Positions 1 to 11,231 of a stretch of DNA of 64,000 nt are shown here, piece after piece. The DNA is from Phoronis australis (Eukaryota > Phoronida > Phoronidae), in assembly GCA_002633005.1 (NCBI GenBank), contig NMRA01000236.1:153907-217906 (forward strand), written 5' to 3'. A program made the translations under genes and the position numbers. The notes under the pieces were generated by a model. That model ran no database searches and was not told where the DNA came from. It saw only the letters and a list, made by a program, of their open reading frames with translations. Position 1 is the stretch's first letter. Each line of letters begins with the position of its first letter.

Positions 1-547
1 ATGGGTTTCACGTGCTTGTATATTATACACTGGCAATAGGAAATGATTTTTACGGGAGCACTTTTTATTCTAATCCATGTGAACGAAATTTCATTAATCT
101 TATGCCTTCATAAAATGAATTAGTCATTCAAAATATTAGCTTATTTTTATTGAAGTTATTTGACAATTTTATTGTAAAAGCCTATATTCTATGTGTGATT
201 TGTGACATTGTTGTTAAATGTTTGTATTGTACGTGTGATATGGGCCAGAGGTCTACATTACCTTATGAAATATACAAAGGCGAGCAGTCAAGTATTTATC
301 AAAATAAGTCCCCGGGCAATATCTCAGCAAAAGCATCATTAGGCAAAAGACGACTGGTTCTCGTGTTTTGTGAAGCTCCCCCATGTGCGTTTTGTCGTCT
401 GCTCCGCCTTCCGGATTCCTCGGCAGCAGTGTTTTTGAACTGAAGGGCGAATAAACAATTGCAGGCGTTGTACCAGTCGTGCGCAGGCCTCTCAGGTGAT
501 CATCTGCTTTACTAATGTATAGTTGAGGAGCTAGAAACATGACTCAG
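1..547. other. Gene-free flank
   Basis: No exon, RNA gene or repeat family is recognised. The short open frames on both strands (for example 150-443) show no motif, no coding-like composition and no splice sites that would link them to a neighbour. The stretch lies downstream of the SLC7-like gene, which is transcribed leftwards. Confidence 0.4.
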
Positions 548-640
548 GGGTCTAGCAGTGCGCCCCAGTGGGATTCGAACCCATGACCTTGAATAAAGAA
601 AGCGGAACTTATCCCACTGGACCGGACACCCTGCCTCATC
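548..640 (-). repeat. tRNA-like sequence, probably a SINE head
   Basis: On the minus strand there is an A-box-like segment (GTCCAGTGGGATAAG) and, about 35 nt later, a good B box inside a T-arm (GGGTTCGAATCCC). The acceptor ends do not pair, so this is not a functional tRNA. It is best read as a tRNA-derived SINE head or tRNA pseudogene with a split Pol III promoter. Confidence 0.45.
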
Positions 641-2265
641 ATCATTGAAGCAGCCTCCTCAGCTCAAAAACTCCCTTTTAATGGTCTTTCTTTCCGGGGC
701 TTGAACATGGAATTCGTAATTAGCTTCAATGAAACTAGTTCGATCTCAAAACTGAGATCACATTTGACAGGCATGGCAACCGTTTTTCAACTGCCAATGT
801 CCCGGATGGTCTCTTTCTTCAGTGAGGATGGGAACCACCTCTAGCATCATGGTCTAGATATTTTGAGACATCTCTTGAGTGCTAACGGAGCCTGGTTATG
901 ATGTGAAATACGAACAAGACATCCTTTATAACTAACACCGGTACTTTCGGACTACGAGTCCAGAAGTGGCATTCCCATTAGTAGAGTGCACCGGTGTGCT
1001 GTCGGAAGAGGCCCAAAAAGAGAATGTGCCAGCTCGGCCACGGAATGAGTCCCAATATGTGTAGTTAAAAGGGTTTGTGATATCAACTAGATACCGTCAG
1101 TTCCTAGATACCCCTATGCCAAAAACGTGCTGAAATATATTATATCCTGAAGCCTTCCTGACATTGTCTTTTGGGAAGCCCTGCAAATATTTATTTTTGA
1201 TGTGACTCCAAAAGTGAGCATGTGGGCTATATTCCGAAATTTAGTCTCAACATGGGTCATTATTTGAAACCTAGTCACGGAAATTCCTGGTATAACGTAA
1301 ACATGCAGAGACACGATTCACTTATTCCTGGAGGACAGAATACTAATAGTTACCAAAATGACGTGTATGAGACCCCAGTAGTGAACAAATTTAGGTAACG
1401 TCGGAACATCATTTAACAGAAATGGTTGATCAGATTCTAAGGTAAGTTTGAGATACTGTGATTGATTCGAAATTGCATGACCATTTTTGCATGAGGAAGT
1501 ATCTCAGGATTTTTAAGACTTGAAAAACAAAACAATATCTCAAACAAAAACGTAACTATTATTCCTACAATGGTAACAGTTTTTTGAGATTTCATCTTGG
1601 ATATTTTTATCACAGAAATTTAGTCATGTCATCGATACTGTTGTTTTGCTATGAATGCACATTTCTTTTTTGCTTAATTTCGTTGAAAAGAAAAGTTCAA
1701 TTAATGGCCGAATTGATAGCGGATTATGGTAAAATAAAATCAATGTCTTAAGGCTTGCTACTTTCAGAAAGTATTTTCATTTTCTGAGCAATTATTTTGT
1801 ATTTTGTAGATATTTAGCTAAACCCACAAACTTTGTGACAATGTCTCACACGGGATAATGCTGACTTATCTGTCGTCACAAGGTGTAATAAAAGTAAATA
1901 CGACAAAACGGTTTTAAACATCTCAAAACACTTTCCCAGTGTCCCAATCTCAACTTTATAGATAGTCAGTGTTCATAGATGCATTTTGGCGTCAATGGCA
2001 CAATTTTCTAATGATGGGGGAAAGTTCACAGGACACACTGACACTCGGGCGCACGGAACTATGGAATCTTTTGCGATGTCTACCTGTTTATTATCTTAAA
2101 AACAACAATATGTTAATATGTTAATTTATTATTGTTAATTCACAATGCTATAGTCATACCGTTTTGAAAACATGCACCCGCAATTGACTGGTGGTAGTGT
2201 AAATACAGCGGGCAGTGAGTGGCATAAAATCGTAATCAAGAATACAAATGAAACAACACATTGAA

Positions 2266-2298
2266 GTTTCGACATGTTTCGATGTACATCATCATCAG
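2266..2298 (-). ncRNA. Hammerhead-like hairpin core
   Basis: Read on the minus strand, CTGATGAT is followed by a short stem (TACAT pairing with ATGT-type sequence around a CGAAAC loop) and then GAAAC. This is the CUGAUGA-stem-GAAA layout of hammerhead ribozymes as found in the terminal repeats of Penelope-like elements. Extra bases lie between CUGAUGA and the stem, and I did not find a convincing cleavage site with stems I and III, so this is probably a degenerate relic. Confidence 0.3.
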
Positions 2299-2989
2299 AA
2301 AAACATTGACCATTCAATGAACAAGGCCCAAATAGAAGTACACGTGACACGAGTCAGCTAGATGCACAGCTGCATAATTTCAACATCAATGACAAAATTT
2401 TCAAGACCAGTGATAATTTGCTGTGAACCCACTGTTTATCAATACAATCTAGGAACCGGTGAATTCAAGTGACAACACTGATCAAAATTTGACTTCACAG
2501 AATATTTTCTTAGAAACTTAATTGAAAAAGACATGCCTACATTGGTAATGGCTTTCTGACGAGATCGAGCACTAGTTTTGAGAGCGGATATCGAGCACTG
2601 TTTCAATAAAATATACTTCCCATGTACGATCCAAACACAAAAACATCAAATAAAAGCAACATTCGAAGCTCACATTTGCGAGTACTGTCTAATTGGCTTT
2701 AATTAATTGACGTAGCCGATTTCGCCGGTCAACCGACTGGGACATCTGTTTATAAGCAGGAAGATATCATTGAGAACCAATGACCAGATGTCTTAGCCCG
2801 TTGACCCAGCGAAGTCAATCAAATGCAACCATTGGTTAATTTAATTTTAGTTAGCAGCTGAAAACACACCGAACAGATATGGCAGCGTTTTTGTCGCAAT
2901 TGAGAACAAATCTAATAATGTCGAAACACCCCAGTTGAACAGCTCCACGACCTTTTCAATATGTTGGTCTCTAAATAGCTTTATTTGGA

Positions 2990-2995
2990 TTTGAT
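2990..2995 (-). promoter_or_regulatory. Candidate polyadenylation signal of the transporter gene
   Basis: The minus strand reads AATAAA here, about 550 nt downstream of the transporter stop codon at 3546. Using it would give a 3' UTR of roughly 0.57 kb containing the MITE at 3262-3409. The motif is common in AT-rich DNA, so the assignment rests on position only. Confidence 0.25.
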
Positions 2996-3261
2996 TACGT
3001 CACGGACTTCAGTCTTTTGTACCTCACCAATCCCACAAATGCTAGAAACGAGGCAAAATCTTAGAAATTCTTATCACAGAAAAAATTAAAAAATAACAAA
3101 TTTACGATAATCTAAAACCATGCTCGATTCCAAATTTTCCGTGTCCAATCAAATAATTCACGAATTGTTTGCAGCTGCATGTTTATGTCAAGATTTTGTC
3201 TTAAACAATGTGTTTGCTTGTAATACATGACAATATCTTACAAAGACTTTCTGTGATATCC

Positions 3262-3409
3262 AGGGGCGGATCCAGGATTTTGAGTTGGGGGGGGGGGGNC
3301 CCGGATTTTGCCCGTCAGGTATTCGCACCCCGAACTGCCTAATGGAATCTGGCAGAATTTTAGGTGTGGCCATGGCCCCCTTGGCCCCCCTCTAAATCCG
3401 CCACTGATA
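3262..3409. mobile_element. Short MITE with CAGNGGCGGATNNAG ends
   Basis: The left end reads CAGGGGCGGATCCAGG and the right end reads AAATCCGCCACTG. These are inverted copies of the termini of a widespread hAT-like MITE type. A G-run next to an ambiguous base (3299) lies inside, and ATATC occurs on both flanks as a likely target duplication. The insertion sits just downstream of the transporter stop codon, probably in its 3' UTR. A solo end of the same type is near 47225-47265. Confidence 0.6.
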
Positions 3410-3545
3410 TCACGTTTCCGGTAGTCACTTGCATCTATGGAACCTGGTCCACTTGCATCTATGGAACCTGGTCCGGGCCCAGTTGTTATTCGCCCTATCT
3501 CAGACTTCTTCGACCTTTGCCCATAGCTTCAGGCAATATTGATAT

Positions 3546-4609
3546 CTAGTCGCTATATGGCGGCGGTTTTTCATCTCTTTCATCTAACATAGGTTCGCCA
3601 GGTACAACACTGCTATCGTCAATAGCACCGTAATTAATGATGGTTTTCTCGTGTTCATAAATACTTATAGCCTTACTGTGTTTTATACCATACGTGAAAT
3701 AAATTATGAAACCAATAGTCATCCATACAGCAAACCGTATCCAAGTGAGGTACGAGAGGGACATCATTAGGTAAAGATTTGTTATCACCGACACAATGGG
3801 CACGACAGGTACACAGGGGCAGCTAAACACCAACCGCGTGGTATTTTGAGGTTGGCGCGCAATAAAAATGGAAAACGATAAAACAACTAACACAACTATA
3901 CAAACAAGTAAAACAGACCACCACTCAAGTTGCAACAAGGCAGATTGGCAGTAAACAGCAAGACTGCAAAGAATTATAGCAAAAATCATGATAACAAGTA
4001 AAGATAAGCTAACTACTTTCGAAGTCCTGACGGTTGGGTCTGGCGCAGCTTCGTCACCGACGTTGAACAAATTACCTAAACTATACACATGCGGCAGATC
4101 TTTTTTAGTTCGATCTGTCGAAATAATTCTTTCACGTATAAACGTCTTCTCCTCGCAAACCACAGATTGTCCGGTAGACTCAATACGGCGAACAACTGTT
4201 GTCTCTGTACTTGGTATGGGATCCACTGTTTTGATAGCGCGTCCGTTACCAAGAGTGTTCCCATCTTCAGACTGCGAAGAATCCTCCAATGGCACGTTTC
4301 CCAGCAGTTCTTGATACTTCTCATACGACATACCAATGTGTTCTGTTTTGTAACGCAACAATACAACACACACAGCTACCAACGTGTAGGCCATCAGAGT
4401 TCCTATAGAGAACATTTCGACTAAACTCTGCAGGTCTAACAATAAAACCAGCAGTCCTGCAAGTGTAGCTACTACTGCCAGTCCTATCATAGGAGTCTTA
4501 CTCCGGGAGTTGACGTAACCCATGAACTTATACAGGAGACCATCTTGCGCCATCGCGTAGATTGTCCTCGGCATGGGATACAAACTGCCCATCAACGACG
4601 CAATCATGC
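3546..4609 (-). CDS. SLC7 (CAT-like) amino acid transporter, exon 7 (last)
   Basis: Exon 7 encodes residues 323-676 and the TAG stop. It belongs to a plasma- or endomembrane cationic amino acid transporter of the SLC7 CAT branch, nearest in feel to SLC7A4/SLC7A14. Seen here: the family signature SLMGSLYPMPRTIYAMAQDG (about residues 327-346); paired membrane spans; a hydrophilic loop of about 110 residues (409-518) rich in Ser, Glu and Thr, as in long-loop CATs; and four to five C-terminal spans with FSCPCVPVVP and NLYLM before an acidic tail ending EKPPPYSD. The acceptor TTCCACTTCAG is good, and a phase-1 G|GC junction joins it to exon 6. The full protein is 676 residues, against about 635-770 for human relatives. 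The substrate cannot be read from sequence. The PPPY (671-674) is a class I WW-domain ligand and suggests regulation by NEDD4-type ubiquitin ligases. Confidence 0.9.
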
Positions 4610-5019
4610 CTGAAGTGGAATGTATAATATGTAATACTACTTTTACACTTAAAACGTATCGTCACCATCGTACCATTGTCTTCGTCATCATCGCAGTCGC
4701 CATCAACGATGTCATTATCATTGAAATTAGTTAGTCTATTGCATGTTACTAGGATCTTTAAATTGGCTCTAAAACTTATCAAAGACACAATTTTAAGTAT
4801 TCACAGACAGTGTTCTCACTAAGTTGTACCTTATTTACAATGCACTGAAACAGGATACAACTTGTTCCAAGGACACGGCACTGAAATCATGCGCAATGAC
4901 TCTATTGCCGCAGTATAGTATCCTCTTAGAACAACTTGAGCTCCACTACAATCTAAGAGCATCAGGAACATAAACCACGGAGAAACAACACCTACAAATA
5001 TTCTCAAGTTAGAACATAC
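4610..5019 (-). other. Intron 6 of the SLC7-like gene
   Basis: This 410-bp intron begins GTATGT on the minus strand and ends TTCCACTTCAG. It contains no recognised element, and the small open frames crossing it are not coding. Confidence 0.8.
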
Positions 5020-5293
5020 CGCACAATCCTCCGAAGGTTATAATGTAATTCACTCCTTTGATGTTGAATTGTCCAAACAGGTTTGGCATGACTGCATGAC
5101 CAGGGAGGTCATACCAAGGGACCATCAGGGTGATCACAATCGATACTGCCAAGTAGGAGATCGAGACAACAGCTAGAGTGGCTCCTATTGCCACTGGTAT
5201 TGATTTAGTAGGGTTATTGGCTTCTTCACCGGAGCTAGCAATGGCATCAAAGCCGACGAAACCGTAGAAGCAGGTGGCTGCACCGGAAATGAT
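5020..5293 (-). CDS. SLC7 (CAT-like) amino acid transporter, exon 6
   Basis: Encodes residues 232 to 323 (split codon). It contains the most conserved CAT-family block: SGAATCFYGFVGFDAIASSG followed by EEANNPTKSIP, with the Gly-Glu-Glu motif intact, and two membrane spans after it. The acceptor is AACAATTGCAG and the donor is G|GTATGT. The exon enters in phase 0 and leaves in phase 1, consistent with both neighbours. Confidence 0.92.
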
Positions 5294-5629
5294 CTGCAAT
5301 TGTTTTAGTAACAGTAACACAATGGCACATACAAAAACATGAACAAGTGCGTTGACCTCTGCCTCATCATCTTATGCAAGAAACACCGCTACGTTCGACC
5401 GTGATCGGTTGCATAAAACTTCAAGACTTTGCGTAGTCTCGTTCTAGCTTCCTGACTCTCTGTCGGCTTTATTCTTAAAATTTCTGGACGGTTGACATTC
5501 CAATGCCAAAACGAGGCTTCAAACAGCATAACATGGACCTCGTCTCATGACGGCGCACAATATGGGGCTGGCGGGAAGGGGGTGGTGGGCTATAACCCTC
5601 ACTTTTTTGAGTGCTGCGCCGCCCATGGT

Positions 5630-5702
5630 CTATGGGCGGTGCACCACAGGGGGGCTGGGGGGGCTATAGACCCCACTTTTTTCAGTTCTGCGCCGCCCAT
5701 GC
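5630..5702. mobile_element. GC-rich MITE, ATGGGCGGYGCA termini
   Basis: A compact unit of about 73 bp starts TATGGGCGGTGCACC and ends CTGCGCCGCCCATG, that is, with inverted copies of the same 12-13 bases. Between them lie G-runs and CTATAGACCCCACTTTTTTCAG. A partial second copy with the same CACTTTTTTGAG and GCGCCGCCCATGG end lies directly to its left (about 5570-5626). A closely related copy is at 60374-60450. It is located in intron 5 of the transporter. Confidence 0.55.
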
Positions 5703-6929
5703 GTCTGGAGGTTCTATGTTGAAAGGCAGGGACCGTGCGAAACCGGCCCCGAGAACATTGAGTCACCGCGGCGTGTTAGACAGAATTAGAACGTACCTTC
5801 AGAGATTACTGCAGATGAGTATTTACACTGACTTTGGCAATAATCAATAATCAATTACAAGTGTCTCATTAAGAAACTCAGTAGTGTGAAAACAATGCCA
5901 CTGCCTTCCGTCATTCTGCAGCTAAATTTGAGTAGTTCTCGCATCACAAGGTTATTTTACTACCCAGAAATTATCCAAAATGGTTTAGCATTCGTGTAAA
6001 CTACAAAAACCTTCGAACTGAATGTCTAGTCACTCTTCCTCTAATGGGTTGTGACTGATTCTGCTTAGATAATACCGCATACTTCCGATAAAGCGCCGAA
6101 GGCGACAGCGATTTCGTCTTGTCGCTTTTTGTTCCCGAAAGAGCCCCCTACGCTGTTCCGGAAACAACGATTTCCTCAAGTCATTTTGCATTCCATAAAA
6201 AACATCCATAGGCGCTATTTCTTCATTCTTTTTCGGAAAATCTATCATGGGCGCTTTGTGGCGGCGTGGCTTTATCGGAAATCCTCCATAACCGCGTGTC
6301 ACGACCATTGCTTTCTCAAGTGGATGACCGACTTCTACAAAGCGGGCATAATGTTTCTTTTAATCATCCAGAAATCCAATTCACTGGCTTCTTTGGTCTA
6401 CTCAAAAATTCCACGAAAGTGTAATCAATTTGGATGGAATCTGTTGCGTAGTAATATAACATAGTTTAGAATACATATGTAATGTGTAAAATTTGTTTAT
6501 TCTGAGAAGACGTTATATATTGGGATCTCCATATCACTCAAATGACAATCAATTGAAGAGATGTTGCATGAACTTTTGGTAACTAACCGCATTACCACAG
6601 TATGAAGGAAAGTTGTAACACAGTGTGTGTGTATTCACTAAAGACAGCTATCGAAAATACGCTCGGACGTATATTCCGGCGATTTCATTTGAGAGTCTTT
6701 GAATGTCATTTTCCAAAAATCTGCCCATGGGCCTATTTCCAGAAATTCCTGTAATCCGGTTCAAGTCTCATTTTGGCATTGGAATGTCAACAACACATAC
6801 ATTTTAAGAAAGGTCTTTTAAAATGTAAACAAGCCTTATTATTTCAGAGAGAAATCAATATTCACGGGTTTTAAGTCAAGTATCTGATTATGACTTCCTT
6901 TATTTGAAAAGTCATGTGAATTGTATTGC

Positions 6930-7006
6930 CTGCTAGTGTGGCCAAGTGGTTTAAATGTCCGCTTCCTTTGCTCAAGGTTGTAGGTTCGAGCCCCACTCGG
7001 GCACAG
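6930..7006 (+). repeat. tRNA(Leu/Ser)-like SINE head or tRNA pseudogene
   Basis: The A box TGGCCAAGTGG and the B box GGTTCGAGCCC lie about 45 nt apart in tRNA-like order, ending CTCGGGCACA. The 5' arm (TGCTAGTG) no longer pairs with the 3' arm, and the T stem has a mismatch, so a working tRNA is unlikely. It lies in intron 5 of the transporter, antisense to it. Confidence 0.45.
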
Positions 7007-7618
7007 TGTTAAACCCTTGAGTCTGTCAAGGCCAAGCACCAGCAGATTAGGTCGGAACCGTCTAACCTGTTATAAGTATGGTGCTAATTTAATCACTTCG
7101 TCATTTTCCGTACGAGGTTTTAATGTAGATATATGCATATGTATATACGTTACCAGATATATTACTAAATATGCAGCAGTGTACATGATAATGCCACACA
7201 GAAATGGACGAACTTTGTATCAAATGAGCAAGCTCAGTCCTCTTGATTTGTTAGTTTGTTGTATGACGTCATTGCTCAAGAATAGCAACGTGTCCCTTGA
7301 TAATGCGACGGCATTGTTGCAGTCCAGCGTAAATTTCATGTAACCGCTCACAGTAATTTAAATTATTCGTATTCTTTACAGACAGCAGAGGCAAGAGGTA
7401 GAAATTATCAGGCCTGCATTTAAGCCGACATTATTTCCCGTACGACAGTCTTTTTGCTGCCTCATGACTACGACGGCGACTATAATGGTGATAGGAGCAT
7501 GGCGATATTTTATCATATTGAAAAATACTGGTTAGATAATGATGATGCTGTTGATACTTAATATAATGACGTTTGGAAATGTGTAATAAAAATAGGACGA
7601 ACAAATAAATAAAGTTAC

Positions 7619-7756
7619 CCCTTTAACGCCCATTGGGAAAAAACCAGGTGGGTCCGTCCAATTCTTTATGTCAGCAAAGTAGAGACCAACAACGACAATC
7701 AGGAGAATAACCAACATATTAAGGACAGTGAGAGAGGCATTCACTACCGTTGACAT
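7619..7756 (-). CDS. SLC7 (CAT-like) amino acid transporter, exon 5
   Basis: Encodes residues 186-231: a hydrophobic span (VLNMLVILLIVVVGLYF) preceded by STVVNASLT and followed by NWTDPPGFFPMGVKG. It corresponds to the segment of CAT proteins that runs from the NNVLNVLNL-type motif to the block before ATCFYAF. The acceptor is TTTTGTTTCAG and the donor is GGG|GTAACT. Both junctions are phase 0. Asn-Ala-Ser and Asn-Trp-Thr sequons are present. Confidence 0.9.
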
Positions 7757-7865
7757 CTGAAACAAAATTAACGCATTAAAACTACATCAACGCATCACAA
7801 TTAGAAAAGATCAATTTTGCAATCACCGCACTTAGTGGGACTAAAGTGAGTTTCTAGCAAGTATC

Positions 7866-8900
7866 TGTCTTGGGTAGATCTATCTAACCATTGCTGCTAC
7901 CGGTAGTAACTGTCTTGGGTAGATTTATCTAACAATTGATGCTACCGGTAGTAACTGTCTTGGGTAGATTTATCTAACCATTGATGCTACCGGTAGTAAC
8001 TGTCTTGGGTAGATCTATCTAACCATTGCTGCTACCGGTAGTAACTGTCTTGGGTAGATCTATCTAACCATTGCTGCTACCGGTAGTAACTGTCTTGGGT
8101 AGATCTATCTAACCATTGCTGCTACCGGTAGTAACTGTCTTGGGTAGATCTATCTAACCATTGCTGCTACCGGTAGTAACTGTCTTGGGTAGATCTATCT
8201 AACCATTGCTGCTACCGGTAGTAACTGTCTTGGGTAGATCTATCTAACCATTGCTGCTACCGGTAGTAACTGTCTTGGGTAGATCTATCTAACCATTGCT
8301 GCTACCGGTAGTAACTGTCTTGGGTAGATCTATCTAACCATTGCTGCTACCGGTAGTAACTGTCTTGGGTAGATCTATCTAACCATTGCTGCTACCGGTA
8401 GTAACTGTCTTGGGTAGATCTATCTAACCATTGCTGCTACCGGTAGTAACTGTCTTGGGTAGATCTATCTAACCATTGCTGCTACCGGTAGTAACTGTCT
8501 TGGGTAGATCTATCTAACCATTGCTGCTACCGGTAGTAACTGTCTTGGGTAGATCTATCTAACCATTGCTGCTACCGGTAGTAACTGTCTTGGGTAGATC
8601 TATCTAACCATTGCTGCTACCGGTAGTAACTGTCTTGGGTAGATCTATCTAACCATTGCTGCTACCGGTAGTAACTGTCTTGGGTAGATCTATCTAAGAA
8701 TTGCTGCTACCGGTAGTAACTGTCTTGGGTAGATCTATCTAACCATTGCTGCTACCGGTAGTAACTGTCTTGGGTAGATCAATCTAACCATTGCTGCTAC
8801 CAATAGTAACAGTCTTGGGTAGTTCCATCTAACAATTGCTGCTACCGATAGTAACTGTCTTGGGTAGAACTATCTAACCATTGCTGCTACCGATAGTAAC
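7866..8900. repeat. 45-bp tandem satellite, 23 copies
   Basis: The array is exactly 23 units of 45 bp (1035 bp). The unit contains TCTTGGGTAGATCTATCT and the 10-bp palindrome CTACCGGTAG. Central copies are essentially identical, while the first two or three and the last four carry substitutions, the usual pattern of homogenisation from the centre. It lies in intron 4 of the transporter. It is not CRISPR: there are no spacers. Confidence 0.97.
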
Positions 8901-9249
8901 TTTCATGTGATTACTAATACGGTCAAATCAAATTAAATTGCTTGGAATAACCAACTTTTGCAAACATTGACAACTACAATCGTTGCACATCGAAAACACA
9001 GACAGAATGACGAATGATGGGAAGCATGCACTTTAAAGTAATTCAAGGCATCCTTAAGAGAAATTAAAAAATTGCCAATTGACTCTCAAAACGCAAACCC
9101 ACTACTGAAACGACCAAATGAATTTTGAAAACATCAGAAAATTTAATTTCGAACTTACTGGATCAAGGATTTTAACTGCGTGGTCACTGGCATGAAGTTA
9201 AGTTGTCAATCTCTCATGTTGACTCAATCTTACACCCACGTTCTACCGT

Positions 9250-9451
9250 GATTTTAGTGTCACATACCTTAAATGTGATATTAGTGTCACATACCATAAC
9301 TGTGACATTAGTGTCACATACCTTAAATGTGATATTAGTGTCACATGACTGTTATACTAGTGTCACATACCATAACTGTGATATAAGTGTCACATACCTT
9401 AAATGTGATATTAGAGTCACATACCTTAACTATGATTTTAGTGTCACATAC
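9250..9451 (-). repeat. 27-bp tandem repeat carrying copies of the exon-4 splice donor
   Basis: Seven to eight imperfect 27-bp units follow the end of exon 4 immediately. On the minus strand each unit contains AAG|GTATGTGAC, the same sequence as the real exon-4 donor. Intact GTATGT donors lie at 9451 (inferred main), 9424, 9397 and 9370. Because 27 is a multiple of three and the frame stays open until TGA at 9341-9343, the three extra donors would add 9, 18 or 27 residues (VCDTKIIVK, VCDSNITFK, VCDTYITVM). Confidence 0.9.
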
Positions 9452-9566
9452 CTTAACTCCAACAGCTAGTATCAAAGTCATTCCGACCGTCAAAGCTAAG
9501 GCCACAAAATCAGGATACTCCGACATACCTGGTCCGTGCATTTCACCCACGTTTTCTATTATGGAC
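9452..9566 (-). CDS. SLC7 (CAT-like) amino acid transporter, exon 4
   Basis: Encodes residues 147-185: an acidic loop (IIENVGEMHGPGMSEYPDF) and a membrane span ending LAVGVK, matching the ALGVKNS region of CAT proteins. The acceptor is GTTTTCTTCCCCAG, joined in phase 2 to exon 3. The donor is AAG|GTATGTGAC, phase 0. The donor and the following intron are part of a 27-bp tandem repeat, so several equivalent donors follow one another. Confidence 0.9.
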
Positions 9567-9868
9567 CTGGGGAAGAAAACAATACATAGGTATAAATGAG
9601 ACCTCCCAACATTTTGCACAAAGTATCGTGTTCATCTTTCCCTGGGGTTCACAAGCACGCTGCTTTTTATGGATCTTTCTTTTCTTCTTTAAGTTGGGGC
9701 TTACGAACACGCAAGCAATCAACATGTAAACAATTAACAAGTTTTCAGATAAAAACAAGCCAAAGTTGGTCACAGTTGCCGTCACCCACATTGTTCCTAT
9801 TGCCTGTCGAGCATCATCAGGTGGTCATCTGTGCTATATATATCTATCTATTCGACAGTCTGTGTCAT

Positions 9869-9903
9869 ACCCTTGATAAAAAGCGTACCGCTTGAAACGT
9901 GGG
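9869..9903 (+). ncRNA. Weak hammerhead-like hairpin
   Basis: CTTGATAA is followed by the perfect stem AAGCG / CGCTT around a three-base loop and then GAAACG. The layout resembles the Penelope-type hammerhead core, but the first block departs from CUGAUGA. On the other strand CTGATGATGCTC lies nearby (9809-9822). This is probably a relic of a Penelope-like terminal repeat in the transporter intron. Confidence 0.2.
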
Positions 9904-10808
9904 TAATATTTTAATAAATCTTGATGCTGATGTTCGTGTTTTTACTTTGAACTCTGCTAAGGGTAAGACAGACCTAATTAACAACAACGGTTACGTACAA
10001 ACGGGTCTTCTTTTGTGCATCACCTGTTCACTGTCGAGCACAGAGCGACAACTTTGCCTTGCATTTGTTATCGGATACATTTGTTTGGGCATTCCACTAC
10101 AGTGGGGCAAGTTTCTCTAGTGCAATTCTGTGTGCGGACGGACCTTAAAAGCTTTTAAGACGCCATTGAACAGCACACAGCAAAAGACAAAGCAAATTCT
10201 TCTTAACCTTCAAGAACTTTTGAATTATTTTCGATTTATTGGATTTCACATATATTCTCTGTTCTTCATTGAGACACTTTTGTCTACTGTGATTCGTACA
10301 TTCATTGCAATATTATCTACGATAAAATGCAGGGCTATTTTTCAAATGTTACGGAATCAAACAATAGAATGCAGTTGTAAGCAGTTTTAAAACACTCGTC
10401 CAGTGACCACAAGGAGTACGGATTCCAAGCTAAGCGTTGAAATGCGGATGCCAATTATACCCCAATTCAAAGACCTTTGGGGGAGGGGGGGGGCATGAAA
10501 ACGCAGTGCCTATGCTAATTTCAGCTAAAGCAAAACCAAGGAGTTTAAAATGTACTGTAGCCTACAAACAAAAATAACTGATAAAATATTTCATTATTTC
10601 AAAATTTATACGTTTGTTCACTGCATTGTCTTCGCCCCAACGTGAGACAATCAAAATATTTCAGACATCATTTTATAACTATATTTGGACAAAATCAGAT
10701 GGAATGTAATATGATTCATGCGGGGGATGCGGGATGTCAGACGCCCAGAAACAGATACGTGGGTGCATAATGTAAATTTCAGTCAAAGCATGTGAGAATA
10801 TGACATAC

Positions 10809-11004
10809 GTGCTTATGGTCCCGTTGAAAAGATAATCCAGGTACTGACTCCATGTCTTGGCAGCTACAGCCGCTCCTATGACTCCTTCCAAGATCATGTT
10901 CCAACCAATCACATACGCTATAATTTCTCCTGCGCCGATGTAGCTGTATGCGTAGGCGGAACCGGCCGAAGGAACTCGTGAGGCAAGTTCGGCGTAGCAA
11001 AGAG
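10809..11004 (-). CDS. SLC7 (CAT-like) amino acid transporter, exon 3
   Basis: Encodes residues 82 (split) to 147 (split): ALCYAELASRVPSAGSAYAY followed by SYIGAGEIIAYVIGWNMILE, the classic CAT block of spans 3-4. The Tyr-Ala-Glu and Arg-Val-Pro motifs are intact, and an Asn-Gly-Thr sequon falls in the following loop. The acceptor is TTTTGTTCGTTTTAG and the donor is AC|GTATGT. Phase 1 in, phase 2 out. Confidence 0.93.
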
Positions 11005-11231
11005 CTAAAACGAACAAAAGAATGCTTTTGTCATTTACATCTTCAGATATGCTCGACCGATCGCTATCCCGACACCTAGCATGATCGAGCGGTTTTTCAT
11101 CGGATCAGAAGTAGGAATTGGATGATTTTTGACGAAGATGCCCTGCCGGCGCTCCTGGTAATCGCCCGACTAGCGGCCAATATGACCAGTTTTCTGCAAC
11201 AAACGTATTGGATAGGCGTCGGAAGCTATAT

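Larger units (their letters stand above)
641..3261. other. Gene-free, AT-rich downstream flank of the transporter gene
   Basis: No coding region is recognised over 2.6 kb. The notable items are a hammerhead-like hairpin core at 2266-2298 and a possible polyadenylation signal at 2990-2995, listed separately. Confidence 0.4.

Noticed and set aside
3988-4424. Open frames on the plus strand (108 and 111 codons) and the second minus frame 4076-4369
   Set aside because: Shadows of transporter exon 7, which has clear family motifs.
7866-8900. CRISPR array
   Set aside because: Units are contiguous 45-bp copies with no unique spacers, in a eukaryotic intron.
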